Source: UBA4736 sp002404015
Lineage (GTDB): Bacteria > Chloroflexota > Dormibacteria > Dormibacterales > Dormibacteraceae
DNA length: 7,126 bases
Reading direction: 5' to 3'
Assembly: GCA_036747295.1 (NCBI GenBank)
Contig: DAIOCN010000049.1
Coordinates: 1-7,126 of the forward strand
Shown piece after piece: positions 1 to 4,067 of the stretch. The notes below the pieces were generated by a model. It had not been told where the DNA came from. It saw nothing but the letters and a program-made list of their open reading frames with translations, and ran no database searches. Position 1 is the stretch's first letter, and each line of letters starts with the position of its first letter. The translations under genes and the position numbers were made by a program.

Positions 1-71
1 GAATTTAGGCCGCGGCCCGCGCTACCTGCCAGCGGCGGTTTTCTTCACCGTCAGCGAGTAAAGCTGGGCGC

Positions 72-419
72 TCAGCCTGGAGGCCAGGTCATGAAGCGGC
101 CGCCAATCAGGTGCACGTGCAGGTGGTACACGGTCTGGCCGCCGTTCGGGCCGGCGTTGATGTTGAGGCGGAACCCGGCGTCGTGGATATCCTTCTCCTT
201 GGCCAGCTTGTTGGCGGTGTGGACCAGGTTCACAAGGACGTCAGCGTTGGATTCGTCAAGCTCGCGGATGCTGCTGATGTGCCTGGTCGGGATGATGAGC
301 AGGTGCACGGGAGCCACCGGCTTGATGTCTTCGAAGGCGACAACGTTTTCGTCCCGGTAGACGATGTTGGCCGGGATTTCGCCTTCGGCGATCTTGCAGA
401 AGATGCACTCCTCGCCCAC
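72..419 (-). CDS. HIT (histidine triad) family nucleotide-binding protein
   Basis: A complete 115-aa protein, the usual length for the HINT branch of the HIT superfamily, whose members bind nucleotides and hydrolyse nucleoside phosphoramidates or related adenylated compounds. The signature His-x-His-x-His lies at H99, H101 and H103 (HLHVHLIGG) and the chain ends in the typical WPPG. An N-terminal Cys-x-x-Cys (C5, C8) together with H47 suggests the structural zinc site found in many bacterial members. The start is a GTG directly abutting the TGA of rsmE. A strong AAGGAGG ribosome-binding site is embedded in the last codons of rsmE, about 5 bases before the GTG, so the two genes are translated as a pair. 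The physiological substrate cannot be told from sequence. No signal peptide is visible, so it is probably cytoplasmic. Confidence 0.95.
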   Translation of the reverse strand: MGEECIFCKIAEGEIPANIVYRDENVVAFEDIKPVAPVHLLIIPTRHISSIRELDESNADVLVNLVHTANKLAKEKDIHDAGFRLNINAGPNGGQTVYHLHVHLIGGRFMTWPPG

Positions 420-1166
420 TCAGTCCTCCTTGAGTTCCAGGTCTCCGCTGCGGTGATAGAGCACCGCCAGCGCGGTCAGAGCCGCCGGTAGCGGCCGCAT
501 CACCCTCGGGCCCAGGCTGACCGCGAGCGCGCCCGAGCGCTCCGCCAACTTTACTTCGGCATCGGACCAACCACCCTCGGGGCCGACGATGATGCAAACG
601 CCGTCATCGCCGAGGTCGGCTGCGGAGAGGCTGGGCAGCCCGGCGCCCTCATAGAGCAGGAAAGTCCGCAGACCACCGGTGGCGGCCGCTTCGGTCGCCT
701 CTGCCAGCGCCGCCGCCGGGAGGACCTTCGGGAGCCGTCCCCGCCGGCCCAACTCGGCGCCCTGGCGGACGATCTGCTGCCAGCGCTTTTGCCGCGCCGC
801 CAGCTTGGCGGCGTCCGGCCGGGCCACCGTCCGCTCGGTGATCAACGGTTGCACCGACTCCACCCCCAGCTCGCCGGCGTACTCGAGGATCCGATCGAAT
901 TGGTCACCCTTGAGGAGCGCCTGACAAAGGCGGACCCGTCGGCTCGGCTCCTTGCGCGACGGGTTGCTCTCGAGCAGACGCGCCACCACCTCGGTGGCAC
1001 TCGCGCTGGTGACCTGGCAGCGATGCTCGATTCCATCAGGCGTGACGGCGACAAGCTCCTCATGGGGCTGCAGCCGCAGGGCTCCACCGAGGTGCCGGGC
1101 ATCGGCGCCCGTGAGGTGCAGCTCGCCTCCGCTGATCGCGCCGGTATCCACAAAGACCCTGACCAT
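420..1166 (-). CDS. rsmE: 16S rRNA (uracil(1498)-N3)-methyltransferase RsmE
   Basis: A 248-aa SPOUT-class methyltransferase that transfers a methyl group from S-adenosylmethionine to N3 of U1498 in helix 44 of 16S rRNA. An N-terminal PUA-like RNA-binding part (about 1-70) precedes the trefoil-knot domain. Family landmarks are the KGDQFDRILEYAGELGV segment, the RWQQIVRQGAELGR segment (128-141), IIVGPEGGWSDAE with GPEGG at 195-199, and the knot loop LGPRVMR (218-224). The residues after that loop read PLPAAL, where most family members have a T/A-E-T-A type sequence; the frame is intact on both sides. I place the start at the ATG giving MVRVFVDTG, the usual RsmE N terminus. The frame stays open upstream to about 1547, but that part runs into the divergent gene and has no RsmE similarity. 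There is no clear Shine-Dalgarno; a TACCAT -10-like box 7 bases upstream suggests a leaderless mRNA. The HIT gene follows without a gap. Confidence 0.93.
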   Translation of the reverse strand: MVRVFVDTGAISGGELHLTGADARHLGGALRLQPHEELVAVTPDGIEHRCQVTSASATEVVARLLESNPSRKEPSRRVRLCQALLKGDQFDRILEYAGELGVESVQPLITERTVARPDAAKLAARQKRWQQIVRQGAELGRRGRLPKVLPAAALAEATEAAATGGLRTFLLYEGAGLPSLSAADLGDDGVCIIVGPEGGWSDAEVKLAERSGALAVSLGPRVMRPLPAALTALAVLYHRSGDLELKED

Positions 1167-1173
1167 GGCAGCG

Positions 1174-1179
1174 ATGGTA
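1174..1179 (-). promoter_or_regulatory. Candidate -10 box for a leaderless rsmE-HIT transcript
   Basis: Read on the minus strand, TACCAT fits the TAnnnT -10 pattern and lies 7 bases before the rsmE ATG. A transcript from it would begin at or next to the start codon. No convincing -35 is visible, and the absence of a Shine-Dalgarno is consistent with leaderless translation. The motif is short, so this rests mainly on spacing and on the parallel arrangement of the divergent gene. Confidence 0.3.
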
Positions 1180-1214
1180 GCGGCGTCACCAGTGGCGGGG
1201 CTGGGTCCTTCGAC

Positions 1215-1220
1215 TAAAGT
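1215..1220 (+). promoter_or_regulatory. Candidate -10 box for a leaderless transcript of the DUF885-like gene
   Basis: TAAAGT fits TAnnnT and ends 6 bases before the ATG at 1227, which would place the transcription start on the start codon. It is one of few AT-rich spots in the 60-base divergent gap, no Shine-Dalgarno precedes the ATG, and no good -35 is visible. On the opposite strand the overlapping bases read TTTAGT, so a bidirectional -10 is also possible. Confidence 0.4.
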
Positions 1221-1226
1221 GCGGCC

Positions 1227-2744
1227 ATGATCCCGATCGAGGCGCGACTGCCCCGAGATCCCCGACTGAGCGAACTGGTCACGCGCGCTCAGGACGAGCT
1301 GGCGATCGCCGACCCGCTCGGAGCCGCGCTGCTCACGGGTGAGACCGGGCACCTGCCCGACGGCTCCGCGGGGGAAATGGCGCACGAGTCCCAGCGGCTG
1401 GTGGCGCTGGTGGCCGAGCTCGAGTCCCTCGACGGCCTCGACGAGGAGGACGACCTGGATCGCTCCGCACTGGCGCACTCCCTGCGCCGCGTCACGCCCG
1501 CCCCAGAACCAAGGCCGCCGGCGGGAGCCCTGCTGCTGGAGCGCCACCTCCTCGCCGCCCTTGGCGGCCTCGGCCTCGCGCCTCAGCCTCGCGCCGCGGA
1601 GCTTGCCGCGCTGGTGGAGTTAGGACCGTCATTCCTGGCAGCCTCTCGAGAGGGGTGCTCCGGGGCGACCGAGGCAGCCGGCCAGGTCGCGCTGGCCGCA
1701 GCCAAGCGTCTGCCCCAACTCCTCGACCTCGCCGCCGCGGCGGCCAGGGCGCTGCCGCTCCAACCGGGTCTCCGTGAGCGCATCGAGGCCGGCCTGGGCG
1801 AGCTGCTAGCCGCTGCCGCCGAGGATGGCGGCTGGCTCCTCAAGGAGTACATGCCGGCGGCGAGCGCCGAGGTATCGCCTCTGATCGTCCAACCGTCGGG
1901 CCTGGGCATGAGCCTCGACGAGGTGGAGTCCGCCGCCGAGGCGATGCTCGCGGACCAGGCGGGCCTCGACCACGACGACCTCACCTACGGGCGCCACCAG
2001 GAAGCTGGTCCACCAGCTTTTCCAGTTGGCACGGCGCCTCGCGAGCCCGCGGCGCTGGCGGTGGTCGCCGACGCTTGCCGTCGGGTCGAAGCCGCCTGCG
2101 ACCCCTGGTGTCCGGACCCCGGAGGCGCCGAGTTCGCCGTCGAGGCGCAGCCTTCGTGGCTGCAGCCGCTGCTGCCGCCGCTGGCGCTGGCTGCCGGCGG
2201 GCCGCTGGCGTCCGAGCCGCTGCGGCTGCTCGTCGGCGACGGCGCCTCTGGGCTGTCGCTGCCGGATCTGGAGCGCGAGCTGGCCGTGATCCACGCAGCC
2301 GAGTACCTACCCGCCGCCAGTGCTCGCGGCCACGGCCGGCTGGCGCGACTCCTGGTGCCCGCGCCCGAGGGTGCGGAGGGCTGGCGGGCGCTGGCCCTGG
2401 CCGGCGCTCCGGGCGTGGCGCGGCGCAGCCGCCGGGAGCTGGGCTGGCGCGCGATCCTGGCGCTGGTGGCGATCGGCATCGGGCGGGGCCGTCTCGACGT
2501 CAGCGAGGCCGCCGGTCTGATCGCTGCGGAGACGGGCATGGACCTCGAGACGGCGCGATTGCAGGCTGTCCATGTCGCGGCGCAGCCGGCCGCCGCCCTG
2601 ACCTTCGCCGCTGGGGCAGTCGCCACAGGGGGCGCGGTCACCCGCATCGCCCGCGACAGCAGCGAGGAGGCCGCCCGTGCGGCCGTGCTGGCCGCCGGAC
2701 CGCTGCCAGGGTTCTTGATCAACCGGCTCGGATATACTCCCTGA
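1227..2744 (+). CDS. Diverged DUF885-like protein, probable inactive metallopeptidase homologue
   Basis: A 505-aa Ala/Leu/Gly-rich protein without signal peptide or membrane segment. From remembered family patterns, not a search, I read it as DUF885 (PF05960-like; putative zinc peptidases, usually about 550-600 aa). Cues in order: an N-terminal ADPLGAALLTGETGHLPD region followed by a helix resembling the family's L-x-E-L-x-x-L stretch; VEAQPSWLQP at 305-314, like the family's V-x-x-T-P-x-F-L-R-P; H356-A-A-E-Y where the family has HExxPGHH; EGW at 384-386, like its EGWALYAE; QPAAALTFAAG at 453-463, like PGQAxSYKxG; and AVLAAGPLPGFLINRL near the C terminus, like its final G-x-L-P-L segment. The first His and EGW survive, but the catalytic Glu and the PGHH histidines do not, so peptidase activity is doubtful. 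The ATG at 1227 sits 6 bases after a -10-like box. It precedes rpsU by 74 bases; its role is unknown. The coding assignment is firmer than the family. Confidence 0.7.
   Translation: MIPIEARLPRDPRLSELVTRAQDELAIADPLGAALLTGETGHLPDGSAGEMAHESQRLVALVAELESLDGLDEEDDLDRSALAHSLRRVTPAPEPRPPAGALLLERHLLAALGGLGLAPQPRAAELAALVELGPSFLAASREGCSGATEAAGQVALAAAKRLPQLLDLAAAAARALPLQPGLRERIEAGLGELLAAAAEDGGWLLKEYMPAASAEVSPLIVQPSGLGMSLDEVESAAEAMLADQAGLDHDDLTYGRHQEAGPPAFPVGTAPREPAALAVVADACRRVEAACDPWCPDPGGAEFAVEAQPSWLQPLLPPLALAAGGPLASEPLRLLVGDGASGLSLPDLERELAVIHAAEYLPAASARGHGRLARLLVPAPEGAEGWRALALAGAPGVARRSRRELGWRAILALVAIGIGRGRLDVSEAAGLIAAETGMDLETARLQAVHVAAQPAAALTFAAGAVATGGAVTRIARDSSEEAARAAVLAAGPLPGFLINRLGYTP
2733..2738 (+). 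promoter_or_regulatory. Candidate -10 box of the rpsU operon promoter
   Basis: TATACT differs from the consensus TATAAT at one position and stands out in a very GC-rich neighbourhood. It lies in the last codons of the DUF885-like gene and would start transcription near 2745, just before a hairpin and 74 bases ahead of rpsU. The -35 is unclear: a TTGATC at 2715-2720 is only 12 bases away, too close for a standard sigma-70 spacer, and nothing good sits at 16-18 bases. Confidence 0.45.
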
Positions 2745-2747
2745 ATT

Positions 2748-2766
2748 CGCGGCAGAACTTGCCGCG
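2748..2766 (+). promoter_or_regulatory. Perfect 7-bp stem-loop in the rpsU leader
   Basis: CGCGGCA (2748-2754) pairs exactly with TGCCGCG (2760-2766) around the 5-base loop GAACT. It begins 3 bases after the stop codon of the DUF885-like gene and sits at the extreme 5' end of the transcript predicted from the TATACT box. No T-run follows, so it is not a canonical intrinsic terminator. A 5' stabilising or protein-binding leader hairpin is the more likely reading. Confidence 0.5.
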
Positions 2767-2800
2767 CGCCCCCAATCGACCCATTAACGCAGTCCCGACG

Positions 2801-2814
2801 AAGGAGGTGATCCA
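2801..2814 (+). promoter_or_regulatory. Unusually long Shine-Dalgarno of rpsU (14-base anti-16S match)
   Basis: AAGGAGGTGATCCA is the exact complement of the conserved 16S rRNA 3' tail UGGAUCACCUCCUU, about positions 1528-1541 in E. coli numbering. The AAGGAGG core ends 11 bases before the ATG at 2819, and the full match ends only 4 bases before it. Ordinary ribosome-binding sites here pair over 4-7 bases. The GTG at 2807 is in frame with rpsU but lies inside this site, so the ATG is preferred as start. Confidence 0.9.
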
Positions 2815-2818
2815 CTCT

Positions 2819-3001
2819 ATGTCCGAGGTAAAGGTTCGCGAAGGCGAAACCTTCGAGAGTGCCCTCCGTCGTTTCAACAAGAAGATCAAGCAAAACGGGG
2901 TCCTCTCCGAGGTCCGCCGGCGCGAGCACTACGAGAAGCCCAGCGTGCGACGCAAGAAGAAGCTGGTCGCGGCTCGCAAGCGGCGGTCGCGCGCCGGCTG
3001 A
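2819..3001 (+). CDS. rpsU: Small ribosomal subunit protein bS21
   Basis: A 60-aa, strongly basic protein that joins the platform of the 30S subunit close to the 3' end of 16S rRNA and helps mRNA engagement during initiation. The whole family pattern is present: VKVREGETFESALRRF, then VLSEVRRREHYEKPS, then a lysine/arginine-rich tail (RRKKKLVAARKRRSRAG). At 60 residues it is in the short range for the family (E. coli has 71); the missing part is the basic C-terminal extension. The ATG is fixed by a remarkably long Shine-Dalgarno. Codon use is richer in AAG and AAC than in neighbouring genes, as expected for a lysine-rich ribosomal protein. It is the first gene of the rpsU-ybeY-pth-mfd unit, with ybeY starting 26 bases after its stop. 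Confidence 0.96.
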   Translation: MSEVKVREGETFESALRRFNKKIKQNGVLSEVRRREHYEKPSVRRKKKLVAARKRRSRAG

Positions 3002-3018
3002 CCGGCGCCCGCCAGCCT

Positions 3019-3032
3019 GCCACGGGGGTGGC
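3019..3032 (+). promoter_or_regulatory. Small hairpin covering the ybeY start codon
   Basis: GCCAC (3019-3023) pairs perfectly with GTGGC (3028-3032) around a GGGG loop, and the 3' arm contains the GTG start codon of ybeY. No properly spaced Shine-Dalgarno precedes this GTG. A ribosome finishing rpsU at 2999-3001 would reach or disturb the hairpin, suggesting translational coupling. In such GC-rich DNA, short stems also arise by chance. Confidence 0.3.
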
Positions 3033-3462
3033 CCCACGTCGCCTCGAGATCAACATTCGCAGCCGCTACCGGCCGCTGCCCGCGCGCGCTGTGATCCGCC
3101 GCGCCCTGCAAGCCGCTGCCAACCACGAGTCCGTACCGGCCGGCGTCAGCGTGGGCGTGTTGGTCTGCGATGACGACACCATCCGCGACTACAACCGGCG
3201 CTTTGCCAACGAGGACCACGCCACCGACGTCCTTTCTTTTCCCAATCAGGCGGAGGGCGAGCTTGGCGACATCATCCTCTCCCTCGACCACGTGCGTGCG
3301 CAGGCCGCCGCCGCCGGGCACAGCCTCGATCGCGAGGCCGCCAGACTGACGGTGCATGGTTTTCTCCACCTGCTCGGCTATGACCACGCCCGGAAACCTG
3401 ACCAGCGGGTGATGTTCGCGCGCACCGATGCGATCGTGGACAGCCTGGGGCCGTTGCCGTGA
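3028..3462 (+). CDS. ybeY: Endoribonuclease YbeY (16S rRNA 3'-end maturation)
   Basis: A 144-aa zinc-dependent endoribonuclease (UPF0054) needed for maturation of the 16S rRNA 3' end and for 70S ribosome quality control. The metal-binding H-x3-H-x5-H motif is complete (H110, H114, H120 in HGFLHLLGYDH). The family segment NRRFANEDHATDVLSFP is present, including the arginine and the TDVLSFP strand, followed by GDIILS. Length is normal for the family. The GTG start is chosen because MAPRRLEINI gives a normal N terminus and there is no in-frame alternative between it and the rpsU stop. Its stop overlaps the start of pth (GTGA). Placement directly after rpsU, whose product sits near the same end of 16S rRNA, is functionally apt. 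Cytoplasmic. Confidence 0.96.
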   Translation: MAPRRLEINIRSRYRPLPARAVIRRALQAAANHESVPAGVSVGVLVCDDDTIRDYNRRFANEDHATDVLSFPNQAEGELGDIILSLDHVRAQAAAAGHSLDREAARLTVHGFLHLLGYDHARKPDQRVMFARTDAIVDSLGPLP

Positions 3463-4067
3463 CCTTCCGGCGCAAGCCCGCGACGCCACCGGTCGACCTC
3501 ATCATCATCGGCCTGGGGAACCCCGGCCGGGAGTACAGCGGCTCGCGGCACAACCTTGGCTTCATGTGCCTGACTGAGCTGGCCCGGCGCCTCGGGGTGC
3601 GGGTCACCGAGCGCAGCTCCAATGCCCTGGTAGCGACTGCCAAGGCTCGGGGACGCGAGGGGTCGGTGTTGCTCGCCAAGCCGCAGACGTTCATGAACCT
3701 GAGTGGCCGGGCGGCGGCGGCGCTGGTCCGCAAGCACAAGCTCACCCCGTCCGACGTGTGGATCATCCACGACGAGATGGACATCCCCTTTGGCAAGCTG
3801 CGCATCCGCAAGGGCGGCGCCGCGGGCGGCAACAATGGGGTTCGCTCGCTGATCGCCGAGCTTGGCGACAGCGGCTTTGTCCGCTACCGCATGGGGGTGG
3901 GCCGGCCGGAGCCCGCGGACGCGGTCGACCACCTCTTGTCGCCGTTCACGGAAGATGAGCGTCGGCGGCTGCCCGCCTTCATCGCTATCACCGCTGACGC
4001 CGTCTTGGATGCGCTGACCGACGGCATCGATATCAGCATGAACCGTCACAACGGGCGCTCCGCTTGA
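3459..4067 (+). CDS. pth: Peptidyl-tRNA hydrolase
   Basis: A 202-aa enzyme that cleaves the ester bond of peptidyl-tRNAs dropped from ribosomes, releasing free tRNA. Family motifs appear in order: IIIGLGNPGREYSGSRHNLGF with N21 and catalytic H31 (E. coli N10 and H20); KPQTFMNLSG with N80 (E. coli N68); DEMDIPFGKLRIRKGG with D104 (E. coli D93); and GGNNGVRSL with N125 (E. coli N114). The residue before that last asparagine is Asn124, where E. coli has His113. The core is otherwise standard. The GTG start forms a GTGA overlap with the ybeY stop; it adds about 11 residues before the first strand, and no later start fits before that strand. Its stop overlaps the TTG start of mfd. Confidence 0.96.
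   Translation: MTFRRKPATPPVDLIIIGLGNPGREYSGSRHNLGFMCLTELARRLGVRVTERSSNALVATAKARGREGSVLLAKPQTFMNLSGRAAAALVRKHKLTPSDVWIIHDEMDIPFGKLRIRKGGAAGGNNGVRSLIAELGDSGFVRYRMGVGRPEPADAVDHLLSPFTEDERRRLPAFIAITADAVLDALTDGIDISMNRHNGRSA

Noticed and set aside
8..17. GGCCGCGGCC palindrome as a terminator after the HIT gene
   Set aside because: A loopless 10-base palindrome without a T-run is common by chance in such GC-rich DNA and does not form a good terminator.
2..61. Possible C-terminal tail of a plus-strand gene (ending ...PRYLPAAVFFTVSE, TAA) convergent with the HIT gene
   Set aside because: Only 19 codons are visible, one of them the rare TTA, and no family can be recognised. It may be real but cannot be supported from the window; a short GTG-started minus-strand frame here is equally unsupported.
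1167..1547. The 5' extension of the rsmE frame, giving a 375-aa protein
   Set aside because: The extension overlaps the divergent gene, is rich in Gln/Arg/Gly without similarity to RsmE, and the ATG at 1166 gives a typical RsmE N terminus.
2715..2738. TTGATC plus TATACT as a full sigma-70 promoter
   Set aside because: The spacer is only 12 bases, too short for a standard -35/-10 pair, so only the -10 box was kept as a candidate.
2801..2814. The anti-16S match as a fragment of an rRNA gene or a primer-derived artefact
   Set aside because: The match stops at 14 bases, no further 16S sequence is adjacent, and it lies at the correct distance and orientation to serve rpsU as its ribosome-binding site.
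2075..3001. A 308-codon plus-strand frame ending with the bS21 sequence, resembling a long fusion to bS21
   Set aside because: Only the last 60 codons are bS21. The upstream part is the +1 frame of the DUF885-like gene and is Arg/Gly/Ala-rich without any domain. The long Shine-Dalgarno fixes the true start at 2819.
1985..3037. A 350-codon minus-strand frame across the DUF885-like gene and rpsU
   Set aside because: It runs antisense through rpsU and its ribosome-binding site, is of low complexity (Ala/Ser/Arg/Pro), and has no family signature. It is a shadow of the plus-strand genes.
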